In this document: piece by piece, positions 24,990-34,809 of the stretch
Numbering within the stretch: the first letter of the stretch is position 1
Layout: each line of letters starts with the position of its first letter
Assembly (NCBI GenBank): GCA_946902985.2
Contig: OX336397.1
Coordinates: 185,694,813 to 185,758,812, forward strand
Length of the DNA stretch: 64,000 nt
Direction: 5' to 3'
DNA from: Meconema thalassinum
Lineage: Eukaryota > Arthropoda > Insecta > Orthoptera > Tettigoniidae
The notes under the pieces: generated by a model
Told to the model about the DNA's origin: nothing
The model's input: only the letters and a program-made list of their open reading frames with translations
Database searches by the model: none
Translations under genes and position numbers: made by a program

Positions 24990-25910
24990 TCGGTGGATCA
25001 GTGGTAGTTTGATTCCCGGTGATCTCGTAAAAGATCTCTCGTATCACATTTGGTGATTACAAGGCAAAAGTCACAGACTACCCAATCCAGTACCGGTTTC
25101 GCTGTGTTGAATTTGGGGAGTAGTTTGCCTAATAATAACAATAACTCCCAGATAGACTACTATGACAAAGGGTGGATAAATCTTTTCGGTGATCTTCTCA
25201 GAAATGAACTCAAATAGATTAACCAAACGAATCTTTTATTTCTTCTGTAATGCAAAACAAAACCCACATGGTTTCAGGAAACTGGAGATGGCCGAGTAGA
25301 ATTTAAAACAAAATTAAAGAATATTCATTGCCCAATTGACAAGCAAAACTGATTACTAAATATGTAAATATATGTTTCCAAGACAAATCTATATTAAATC
25401 CAAACCCATCATCTCGGAAGAAGACAGGAAAAGATCAGAAGGAATGAAGAGTTACCGGCCACAAAGGAAAGAAGAACACACAGAGAAATGATTGATTCAA
25501 CGTACCCCAAAGAGGATGAAACGAAAGAATAATAATTATTATCTCTACATATTATTCCCCATTTTACGGGATCGGAGACAAGGCGAGGAGAAACATTTCA
25601 AGGGGACTGACGGTGGCCTAGCACGTTAACGCGCGTATCCGTTCAGGTCAATAATGAGAGTAATATTTCTAATAGTAATATATTATTGTTATCTTGAACA
25701 GTCTAAATGGAAGAAATTACTTTGTATTTTGAAATGATTTTGAAAATAAATTTTTGTATTTTCCGTAAATTTGTAAGTGTACCGGTATTTTGTACCTAAG
25801 ATACATTTTCGTGAGTATTGTTTATTTTGTATAAACATACAAAAAATACATATTGAGAGGACCGGAATGATTCCCAACTCTGTGAAGCCTAAACTAGTGT
25901 GCATTTGTAA
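24990..25910. other. Unannotated sequence with a decayed tRNA-like segment
   Basis: Around 25003-25035 'gctcggtggatcagtggtag...tttgattcccgg' resembles the head of a tRNA-derived SINE. The rest is AT-rich with no recognisable gene or repeat boundary. Confidence 0.35.
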
Positions 25911-25914
25911 TTGA

Positions 25915-26110
25915 GGTAGAATTAGGGCAGGAAGCGGCCATGGCCTTCGGTTGGGTACTATCCCAGCATTCGCATTGAGTAGAAGTGGGAAAATCACTTT
26001 TAGGTTGGCAGAGAGTTCCTCAGACCAAAAATAAATGGCTTGTGGCTGAGCCAGGAGTCAAACCCGGCCCTTTGCGGTCAGCCAAAAAGCTAGCCACTAC
26101 GCTAGGTAAC
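25915..26110 (-). mobile_element. SINE S1 remnant
   Basis: Contains S1 phrases: 'ggaagcggccatggcc', 'atcccagcatt', 'agaagtgggaaaatcac', 'gagccaggagtcaaacccgg' and 'agctagccactacgct'. The last two are the tRNA-like head read on the minus strand. Confidence 0.55.
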
Positions 26111-26255
26111 TTTCTAGTTTGATGATCAATTTACCGGCCCAGTACCGTATCTATTTTCCGGGTACCAGCCAATTAAGTTTAGGTTATTGATTGGATATGT
26201 ATTTATTCCATTAAGTTTTGTAATATGTCACCGGGGTGCATAAGAATAGCTTATA

Positions 26256-26291
26256 CACACATCAAAAAAAGTTTTGCATCACCTCGGTTCC
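26256..26291 (+). repeat. Left terminal inverted repeat of the Tc1 element
   Basis: 36 bases that are the exact reverse complement of 27685-27720. Similarity stops after the GGTTCC block. Confidence 0.95.
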
Positions 26292-26499
26292 CAGATCTCC
26301 GGCATATAGACGTTGACTGTGTATATTGTATCCAAGATACAGTCCCTTTGACTGTTCATAGATGTCACTAAAACTGCTCAAAGATGTAAACAACCATGCA
26401 TGAGCAGGGCCTATTAGACGGAGGGGGTACGACAGCCGATCAGTTCCAGTCATTCCACCAGGACGAAGGTACGCTGCTCATGTTGTCTGTAGTTCTACC

Positions 26500-27525
26500 A
26501 TGCCTAGAAGGTCAATACCGCAGTTCGATCGCGTCCGCATTGTTACTTTGTGTCAAGAAGGGCTCTCAACAAGGGAAGTTTCCAGGCGTCTCAGAGTGAA
26601 CCAAAGCGATGTTGTTCGGACATGGAGGAGGTACAGAGATACAGGAACTGTCGATGACAGGCCTCGCTCAGGCCGCCCAAGGGCTACTACTGTAGTGGAT
26701 GACCGCTACTTACGGATTGCCGCTCGGAGGAACCCTGACAGCAATGCCACCATGTTGAATAATGCGTTTCGTTCAGCCACAGGACGTCGTGTTTCAACTC
26801 AAACTGTGCGCAATAGGCTGCATGATGCGCAACTTCACTCCCGACGTCCATGGCGAGGTCCAGCTTTGCAACCCCGACACCATGCAGCGCGGTACAGATG
26901 GGCCCAACAACATGCTGAATGGACCCCACGGAATTGGCATCACGTTCTCTTCACCGATGAGTGTCGCATATGCCTTCAACCAGACAATCGTCGGAGACGT
27001 GTTTGGAGGCACCCTGGTCAGGCTGAACGTCTTAGACACACTGTCCAGCGAGTGCAGCAAGGTGGTGGTTCCCTGATGTTTTGGGGTGGCATTATGTGGG
27101 GCCGACGTACGCCACTGGTGGTCATGGAAGGCTCCGAAACGGCTTTACGATACCTGAATGACATCCTCCGACCCATAGTGCAACCATATCGGCAGAATAT
27201 TGGAGAGGCATTTGTCTTCATGGATGACAATTCTCGACCTCATCGTGCACATCTTGTGAATGCGTTCCTTCAAGATAACGACATCGCTCGACTACAGTGG
27301 CCAGCATGTTCGCCAGACATGAACCCTATCGAACATGCCTGGGATATGTTGAAAAGGGCTGTTTATAGACGTCTTGACCCACCAACCACTCTGAGAGATT
27401 TACGCCGAATTGTCGTTGAGGAGTGGGACAATTTGGACCAACAGTGTCTTGATGAACTTGTGGATAGTATGCCACGACGAATACAGGCATGCATCAATGC
27501 AAGAGGACGTGCTACTGGGTATTAG
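26500..27525 (+). CDS. Tc1-type DD34E transposase, intact
   Basis: 341 residues, the usual length for Tc1 transposases. Residues 1-110 hold two helix-turn-helix (paired-like) DNA-binding domains joined by a basic GRPR-type hook (RPRSGRPR, residues 54-61). The catalytic domain shows FTDE (D153), MDDNSRPHRA (D243) and PIEHAW (E278). D243 and E278 are separated by 34 residues, giving DD34E. The protein would bind the terminal repeats and catalyse cut-and-paste transposition at TA sites in the nucleus. The first ATG of the frame is used because it begins MPRRS, a start common in this family. There are no stops or frameshifts. Overlapping frames on both strands inside it are shadows. Confidence 0.95.
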   Translation: MPRRSIPQFDRVRIVTLCQEGLSTREVSRRLRVNQSDVVRTWRRYRDTGTVDDRPRSGRPRATTVVDDRYLRIAARRNPDSNATMLNNAFRSATGRRVSTQTVRNRLHDAQLHSRRPWRGPALQPRHHAARYRWAQQHAEWTPRNWHHVLFTDECRICLQPDNRRRRVWRHPGQAERLRHTVQRVQQGGGSLMFWGGIMWGRRTPLVVMEGSETALRYLNDILRPIVQPYRQNIGEAFVFMDDNSRPHRAHLVNAFLQDNDIARLQWPACSPDMNPIEHAWDMLKRAVYRRLDPPTTLRDLRRIVVEEWDNLDQQCLDELVDSMPRRIQACINARGRATGY

Positions 27526-27614
27526 AGGTAGTGGTGTGTACTGCAATCTGGACCACAAATGCTGAAAGTCTAGCTGTATGATGGTACAACATGCAATGTG
27601 TGGGTCTCATGAGC

Positions 27615-27620
27615 AATAAA
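27615..27620 (+). terminator. Polyadenylation signal of the Tc1 transposase
   Basis: AATAAA 90 bases after the transposase stop and inside the element. Confidence 0.6.
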
Positions 27621-27684
27621 ACGAGCTGAAATGTTGTTTGTGTTGATCTCTATTCCCTTTGTATTTAACGGTTACGGTACTCTT

Positions 27685-27720
27685 GGAACCGAGGTGATGC
27701 AAAACTTTTTTTGATGTGTG
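27685..27720 (-). repeat. Right terminal inverted repeat of the Tc1 element
   Basis: Exact reverse complement of the left repeat, followed by TA at 27721-27722. Confidence 0.95.
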
Positions 27721-27722
27721 TA

Positions 27723-28668
27723 TAATAACACTAATAATCTGATTTGTGTTAGAAAAACATCCCTAGTCAAGTCACACAGTTTTTCTTACACCGTGCCATC
27801 AACAACAACTTCGCCCCGAAGTATTTACTGTTGCAAGCAATATTGTCACCGAGTTATTAGTCTTCCATGTACGGTCCCTCGCGGCAAAATATTAAGATCT
27901 GAGAGTTCCAGTACGGACATTAGACCTACCCTTTTCAGACGTGACTAAATCTCACAATGAAGACGAATCTTACAACCAGAGCTGTGGTTGGACATATTCG
28001 TGCCTGCCCTGTGTAGATTAATTTATGATATTTGATTGTCGAGGATACACAGGTTTAAATGTGTAACTAGAAACTTCCCTATGACGACAATTATACAAGT
28101 TACCCACAAATAGAATTTATAAGTTGGTACGAACAAATACATCTTCGAATCCCTTCCGTTTACTGTTGGTTCTGAGGGAGATATGTTGTGTTTGTTTTGA
28201 AGTGGGTTTCTTTTAACGCGAGGCGGAAGTACCGTATTGTTTTGAATTTTCTGAAACTCATTGTATCCAGTTACCGCTTTTTCTTAGTTGGCTTACTCGT
28301 GTTGTGACTTGAGTTTACTTTTACGTTGATAGGTTTGTAGAGTAATTCTCTGCCCCGTCATATTGTGCTCATATTTGTGTAAAACCAATGTATAGGATGC
28401 TTCATTTCTGTGTCTGGCACCAGTAATTTCTCATTCCATCGCAATGATAGATCTTAATATTTTACTCGATATTATACCCAACTAAGTTAATATCATATAA
28501 AGTCGAGCGCTAACCTCTTCTTCTCACTGTGCACCTGGAGGGATATATTCTCATTACTGTAGTCTTATTTGAATTCCGAGTTCTGAAATTACCTAATTTG
28601 ATATTGATTTGGTGTACTGGTATAATTATGCTCTTTTATTATCCTTAAGCGCGCTTTGTGTGTTCTAG
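27723..28668 (+). promoter_or_regulatory. Upstream region and possible 5' UTR of the host gene
   Basis: No repeat signature was recognised in this ~0.95 kb. It ends with a pyrimidine-leaning stretch and TTCTAG at 28663-28668, a plausible splice acceptor just ahead of the ATG exon. Transcription may therefore start in a noncoding exon within or upstream of this interval. The promoter itself could not be located. Confidence 0.4.
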
Positions 28669-28681
28669 TTTGCTGGGCATA

Positions 28682-28750
28682 ATGGAGCAACAACCGCTCA
28701 TTAAGTGTGAGCCAGAATGGCAGTCTCAAACTGATGAATTGCCTAATATT
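28682..28750 (+). CDS. Host gene, first coding exon
   Basis: Encodes 23 residues beginning MEQQPLIKCEPEW, then a GTAAGT donor at 28751. An in-frame TAA at 28646-28648 precedes the ATG, and the ATG has G at +4, so the start is well supported. IKCE is a psi-K-x-E SUMO-attachment motif. Short acidic N-termini with IKCEP are familiar to me from arthropod C2H2 zinc-finger proteins, but no zinc finger is in this window, so that identity is inference. The exon ends in phase 0, matching the next exon. Confidence 0.7.
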
Positions 28751-28951
28751 GTAAGTTGTATTTATTAGGTGTATCGTGTAACATAGCAATCTTAGTGATG
28801 TTCATGACAAGCAAGGTTTAGTGACTTAATACTTGCTACCTAGGCTAACCAGGATGTTTAATATTTAACGTAACACCTAACTAAGTACTGGGACAATTCT
28901 TCTGTCTGTATTTGTTTTTACGTTGCCTCATACTTGTATAATACTTTCTAG

Positions 28952-29050
28952 GAATCAATCGACCTGTTACCCTCTTATAACCTGAAGGATGAGTCTGGTG
29001 ATAATTTCGAAGAAAAAAAATGGGCAGTCAAATCGGAAATTGGAGTACAG
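28952..29050 (+). CDS. Host gene, second coding exon
   Basis: A TTTCTAG acceptor is followed by 99 bases, open in phase 0, encoding 33 residues from ESIDLL to KSEIGVQ. The peptide is acidic and contains VKSE, a second SUMO-type motif. The donor is CAG|GTGATC, weaker than the other two donors. The intron upstream is about 200 bases. Confidence 0.65.
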
Positions 29051-29540
29051 GTGATCATAGGTTCTATATTTCCTCTCATTTAAATATTTCTTATTTTAGC
29101 AGCGAGCAGTTTTTGTTGTTATTGTAATCATAATGCGAGATCCTGGGATCTATTGTATGTGAAGTCTACACCACACGCTGTGCTAACAGTAGGTAATATA
29201 TTGGTAATGCAGGTTCACTCTTCTGGCATATTTGTCTGAGGATGAAACACAGCTTTAGTGATAACCTTTCCCATCAAAACACATAATGTATGTCTGGAAA
29301 GCCTAATTAACAAGTGAATTACTGCTTGTGCTACAAGCAAGGGGGGTCTGGGGCATAAACCACAAGTAAGGTTCGTGTATGTATGGGAATCCTTATTAAC
29401 AAAATGGCTGCAGTGATGAAGTATCGACGAAATCTCGAAGGACACTAAATGTTTACTTGGCAAGCTTAAGGGAAAATGTCTGGGAATTAAGGGTTTTGGG
29501 TAGGTGAATGGCATTTGGAACAACCTTTGGAAATGAGATG
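29051..29540. other. Start of the large intron, unannotated
   Basis: No gene or repeat boundary was recognised. The frames at 29215-29523 and 29453-29725 (minus) lack domains. Confidence 0.4.
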
Positions 29541-29763
29541 TGCATCGTTTTCCAAATTTCCGTATTGTCGCTTAGGTCTTTATCTATAAAATATGTGTCC
29601 CAATCTTTTCTTGACCTATATAGGTCTGGTAAAGATCCTGATACACATCCGAATTTTGGCATTCTAGATGATATTTGTAAAATATTTTCACCATTATACG
29701 ATGTGTGGTAATGATGGCGATACACATCGGAATTTTGGCATTTTAGCTTATGATTATAAAATA
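29541..29763. repeat. Repeat shared with 48950-49335
   Basis: Contains 'cttgacctatata', 'gatggcgatacacatcg' and 'attttggcattttag', all of which recur in the inverted-repeat structure at 49 kb. It is probably a miniature element fragment. Confidence 0.45.
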
Positions 29764-30106
29764 CTAGCTATTGTACCCGGCGTTGCCCGGGGGGTGTCTT
29801 TATATGTTATAGACACATACATGCTAAGATATTTCTCAGAACATAATGATTTTTCCCCTAAGTGAGTTTAGAACATAGTTTTCCTCAACTCTGATGTTAC
29901 TCAAATGCATTATTATCTCACTGTAAATCTAGCGGAAAAGTACTGTGGAATGCAATAACGTAGTAGAGCATGCAACAATAGTAATAAGGGATGTATATTC
30001 ACAATTCCTCGAGAACTCGGTCTCACAATTACATTCCTGATAGTGGTTATTTTTGATTTAATGGGGTAATTAAGACGTCTAATAGCAATGATCTCATAGT
30101 TATCAC
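29764..30106 (-). mobile_element. Helitron-like 3' end and flank
   Basis: On the minus strand the sequence reads a CCCGG-CAACG-CCGGG hairpin (29776-29791), then 'tacaatag' and CTAG (29767 down to 29764) followed by T. A GC-rich hairpin ~10 bases before a terminal CTAG with a 3' T is the classical Helitron 3' end. The 5' end and extent were not found, so the right limit is only where R1 begins. Confidence 0.45.
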
Positions 30107-32011
30107 TTTTATTAGACTACTTTCGATTTTTGAAGTGTGAAAGTAGACTTATGGGATCTACACAGGGCTAAAATAATGTTTGTGTGTGTGTACTCTGTAT
30201 GTCTGCCCCCGCCCCTTTTCAATTCGAACACGGTGAAACCGAATTGAACGAAATTTGGTACAAAGGTAGCACTAGCAAAAGGCACCTCAGTGTCATGTTT
30301 TATTACCAAAACATAATGGCGGCCACTCAAATGGTCAAAACTTAACATTAATAATAATAATAATAATAATATCGTATGGCCTCGGGTGCCTGGTGCAAGC
30401 TTTGCTATTTGACACCCAGAGGGTAGCTTGCATGTCGAATTTCGTAGTTCCTTGACTATGAAAGTCAAGGAGGTTAGATGTTAGATATCTAATCTCCTTG
30501 AACACAATAGCGCTTTCTAGTAGAGAAATGAGGAACTTGGTGCTGGCGGAAACTCCCGAGATTAATTTTGCCATTATGAACTCGGCCTAACTTAACATTA
30601 AATTACGACCAAACTAATCATCGTATCTGTACAAAATATGCTAAAATCATACCTTCCTATGAGACGCGTCCTGTGCTCAAACTACTAGGTCCTCAGCCGT
30701 ACTACTTAAAGATAGCGGCCGTGTGAATTATGCAACCATTGTAATCAATAGCTTAAGACCCACCAATTCCGATTGTCGAGTCAAGTGTGGTTTAAGCTGT
30801 CCTAAAGGACGTGATCCGTTTTTATTATAATTTAATACTATAATATTATACTGTATGAGTGACTTAGAAGAGCTGAGCCGTCTCTGTCACATGAAAAGAT
30901 GACAGCTGAACTCTTGTGCCTGTCCTATATTTCGGTAGTTTAAGTATGTTGTATGCGATATAGCCTACATAGATAAAATACCAACATTGTATGAATTCAT
31001 TTATAATGAAGATGTACTGCAGTGAAGAAATCGTTTATTTCAAGACATTATTTGCTAACACGTTGTATCTAAGTCAGTTAATAACACTGAGTTGTTAAGG
31101 ACATGTTTAGCCCTGGCCTAGAACGTTAGTCACTCACGCGATTGACTCGGGATCGGAACCTACTAGAGTTTACTTTTTTTAAAATTGGATCCTTATACAA
31201 ATTATGTGACGACCTCTTTACATAGATAAGAAATATAATGCCATACAGCTCAAAGGAGAGGCTAATGCATACACTTGTTTATTAATAATCACAGCCCTTG
31301 CATCGCACATTATTAGAAGACATTAGAGAAAGGAGAATGTAAGTGCAAGATACATGTTGTCATCAACCACAGCTTCTCAATGCCTCTGTGCGGCGCTGTC
31401 CTCTTGTTGTTCCAAACATTCCGCTTTGTAAATCCATGGCCTCCAGAAGCATGACAATTTTGTAATAGTTCAACTTCTGGCCGTATAGTTCACATCCTTG
31501 CCGCTAGATGGGGGCGGGCTACAATCATTCCATCCCTGACCTGGTTGGACGACTGGAACAAGCTGTGGATTTCCATTTTACAACTTCTAGCCGTGACCTT
31601 TAAACACTGCCAGCTGGATCGCCTCCCTCCTGGTTACATCAAACTGCCTACCCATTCAACACTCAGAAGCGTACAATATATATATATATTCACTGCCAGA
31701 TTGCAGCACCAACCTACTGTGATCGCCGTGGTTGAAAGGAAGTTACCTAAAGCGAAGGATTCTTAAGTTTGGAGGCTTAATATCGAGATTAACGGACGTG
31801 AATGCATTAGAGTAAGTTAGTCGTTTTGAAATTAAATCATCATTTGTTATATAATATTGATTTAGACACTTACTGGATAATTATCAATTTAAAAGAAAAC
31901 AAAAATACATGGTGGTGGAGGTGATTGTTTAGGGATGAGGAAAAACTGCTATAAGTATACCCATACATTTAGGAAAAATTAGGCTATATGTTCTATGCTG
32001 AACATCTTGTT
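30107..32011 (+). repeat. R1 repeat, copy b (HINE-like), interrupted
   Basis: 5' end near 30107 with a CTACTTTC/GAAAGTAG palindrome (30117-30124 and 30139-30146). The GT-rich block and the 'gaattgaacgaaatttggtac' phrase follow. The 3' end has the hairpin ATGTTC-TATGCT-GAACAT and CTTGTT (32006-32011). A SINE sits at 30351-30588. Between about 30820 and 31950, ~1.1 kb lacks similarity to other R1 copies and may be another insertion. Confidence 0.65.
30351..30588 (-). mobile_element. SINE S2, 5'-truncated copy with 12 bp target duplication
   Basis: AACTTAACATTA flanks both sides (30339-30350 and 30589-30600). On the minus strand the element ends in an (ATT)n tail. Its body matches the S2 copy at 57763-58147 ('gccattatgaac', 'ctctactagaaagcgctat'). 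The tRNA-like head present in the other copy is missing, so this is a 5' truncation. Confidence 0.8.
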
Positions 32012-32715
32012 TTTTAAATTTAAAACTACCTTCTTGATAGGAAATAATATTTTAATTATTCAATGATTGGAAGGTTAAGTCATCATAGTGGAGTCAAATA
32101 TATTTATGATCTTCAATCCCGCACAAATTACGCGAATAATGAGAAATGATTTATTCCTGTACATAGCTCAGTGTGTACTATAGCAGCACATTAAGGAACA
32201 GTATTGATGTAAAAATAATTTACATGCATATTATCTCATCCACATCAAGTTAAAGTAAATTAAACAGCGTATAATTCCACTATAATGTCAAATATGATGC
32301 TAATATTCTGTGACATATTGGACTTACTTAGCCTCTAAAGTATTTCGTAAGATAAGAAATAATTTCCCTAAACTCAGGCCTTACTATTCTCTAAAATGCT
32401 ATACCGGTTTCCAGAGTGATTAGAACTCATGACAATATAACATAGGCTATTCAATAACTTTTGTCAGTAAGCACTCAAATGGCTAATATAAATACATAAA
32501 CATAGGAAAAAATTGTGAACTAACAGAATCGAACTAAATAATGTCCGCTATTCTTATGGCAATGTTTCATTACTTACTGTTTGGTCCTCATCAGCCGAAA
32601 ATTATCGCATAATAATCTATATTCGTAGTTTACTTATGTTATTAACATTTTATCATTTAAATTCATAATTTAACATCGGGTCCATTACAAATTAGCATAC
32701 AGTAATTTTATCTTA
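32012..32715. other. Unannotated AT-rich intron sequence
   Basis: I see no gene, tandem array or known repeat here. Confidence 0.5.
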
Positions 32716-34402
32716 TTTTTAGCCTATTTTCATTTTTGAAATTAAAAAAACAGGCTTATGAGATCACCTTGTGTCTGTGTGTGCGTGTGTGTTTGTGTGA
32801 GTGAGAATTTTTGTGTGTCCCCCTAATAACTTCTAAACTGCTGGAGCGATTTCAACAAAACTCGGTAAGTTTATAGCACTATTCCGCGCGACCCCGACCG
32901 TGCCATTCAAATTTTGTTACGTCTCACCAATCCAAAATGGCGGTTTTGTGAAATATTTCACCAGCATTCAATATCTCCGACACTGTTACCGATATCACCC
33001 TGGAATTTTGTACGGTGATAAAGGGACCTACTAGAAGTTCATCTATGTGACTTTTGAAAACCTGATAACTACAAAACCAACATGGCGGCCAAGCGAAGTT
33101 GTGAATTTAAATAGACGTTTCTCGCGATTTAACCAACCAAACGCAATGAAACTTGGTACAGTATATGTTTATACACATTGTAATTCACCGACATCTAACT
33201 TTGTTCAATTGTTTACATAGCCTCAAGATGGCGGCTATGCGAAATATTTCACCGGAATTCTATATCTCTGAAACTATTACCGGTATCACCCTAAAATTTT
33301 GTACGGAGATAAAGGGCGCTACTGGAAGTTCATCTATGAGTATTTCAAAAACCGGTTAACTACGAAACGAACGTAGCGGCCACGCGAACTTGAACGTTTT
33401 AAATAGACTTTTCTCGCGATTTGATGATCCAAACGCAATGAAACTTGGTACAGCAAATGTTTCTTCATATTGTAATGCACTGGTGTCTAATTTAGTTCAA
33501 TTGTTTAAATAACCTTAAGATGGCGGCTGTGCGAAATTTTAAAATTACGTTTTTATTTCTTTTGCCGTAATTATGCGATCGAAGTAAAAGTTTGAATAAT
33601 GAAGGTACGCAATAATTTTCCTTTAACGGTACATAACTCTATGGCCTATACATATAATAACTCAAAATGGCGAGCATCCAAAATACTTCGACGGTTCTCA
33701 ATATCTACGAATCTTTTACAGCAATCAAACTGTTTTTAGGTAGATTTCATTAGAAAGCTAACTATTGCAATGGGTCCCATGTTTCGACTTCCGGAAAATT
33801 TCGACATATCTTCGCGTTTCACATCCCCCAGACCCCAAAACCACCGTCAGTTCAAAAGTTTATATATAATTTATGTATGTATATATATATATATATGTAT
33901 ATATATATTTATATGTATATCAGTTTCTTGTGGACACGATAACTGCCGTAATTTTGCACCAATCACTTTGAATTTTTTACATAATATGTATCCCTATAAA
34001 ATCTCGGTCGAGTTCCATAATGGGCAAAATCGGTCGAAGGGGGTGAAATGGGGGGCTTTTTTCGAAAAATTGAAATTTCGCTATAACTCTCTTAATACGT
34101 GAAATATCGAATCCATTCAAAGTTCATAATATGTGTCGGATAAGTGCCAACAATTTATGTCAAATAAGTTTTTTGATAGCACCAACCATTGACCAATGGG
34201 GTGGAAAAAAGTGGGTTTTTCGGGAAACATTAATCATATCTCTCTTAATAGGCACAATATCAAAACCGTACAAAATGGACAATATTCCCCTAATAATTAC
34301 CTAAAACGTTTGTCTGAAAGAATTTTCATATGACCCACCATTACGCCAAGGGATGAGAAAAATGATTTCGGAATTATAAGAAAATGCCAAGAGCTATCAG
34401 AG

Positions 34403-34416
34403 GTTGCCATGGCAAC
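34403..34416. promoter_or_regulatory. RFX-type X-box palindrome in R3
   Basis: GTTGCCATGGCAAC is a perfect two-half-site X-box. A second one with one change, GTTGCCATGACAAC, lies at 34443-34456. The second R3 unit has CTTGCCATGGCAAC near 35833. Binding is not demonstrated. Confidence 0.4.
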
Positions 34417-34498
34417 ACTACTAAATTGATGAGGGATGAGCCGTTGCCATGACAACGCACTTGCACGAGATCAGATTCAGTATTTCCATCTGACTAAG

Positions 34499-34809
34499 CC
34501 GGCCCCGTGGTGTTGGGGTAGCGCGCCTGCCTCTCACCCGGAGTCCCCGGGTTCGATCCCCGGCTCCGTCAAGGATTTTAAAACTGACGTGAGGGTTTGA
34601 ACGGGGTGCACTCAGCCTCGTGAGGACAATTGAGTAGCTGTCTGACAGTGAGACAGCACCCCGATCACGAATACCAATATTAACGGCCGAGGGGACCCGA
34701 CGCGCTGATCACGCGTCACCCCAATATCTGCAGGCCAAATGGCTGGGCAGCGGTCGCTTGGTCGGCCTTAGCCCGTCATGGGCTGGATGGTGCCAGGGGT
34801 TGACTTTGA
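34499..34809 (+). mobile_element. tRNA-derived SINE S3 with target duplication
   Basis: Flanked by CATCTGACTAAG (34487-34498) and CATCTGACAAAG (34810-34821). The R3 copy at 35.93 kb shows the uninterrupted site. The head has an A-box-like 'tggggtagcgcgcctg' and a B-box 'gggttcgatccccggc'. The tail ends '...ccaggggttgactttga' rather than poly(A). A fragment of the same family lies at 40355-40465. Confidence 0.8.

Larger units (their letters stand above)
26256..27720 (+). mobile_element. Intact-looking Tc1-type DNA transposon
   Basis: 1465 bp bounded by perfect 36 bp terminal inverted repeats (26256-26291 and 27685-27720, beginning CACACATCAAAAAAAG) and flanked by TA on both sides (TATA, so the exact edge is ambiguous by two bases). 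It holds one uninterrupted transposase frame. Perfect ends and an intact frame suggest recent activity. It sits about 0.95 kb upstream of the first coding exon of the host gene. Confidence 0.95.

Noticed and set aside
26687..27230. Other frames inside the Tc1 transposase gene
   Set aside because: Shadows of the intact 341-codon transposase.
34499..34590. Functional tRNA gene
   Set aside because: A and B boxes are present, but the unit continues into a SINE body and is flanked by target duplications. No full cloverleaf was found.
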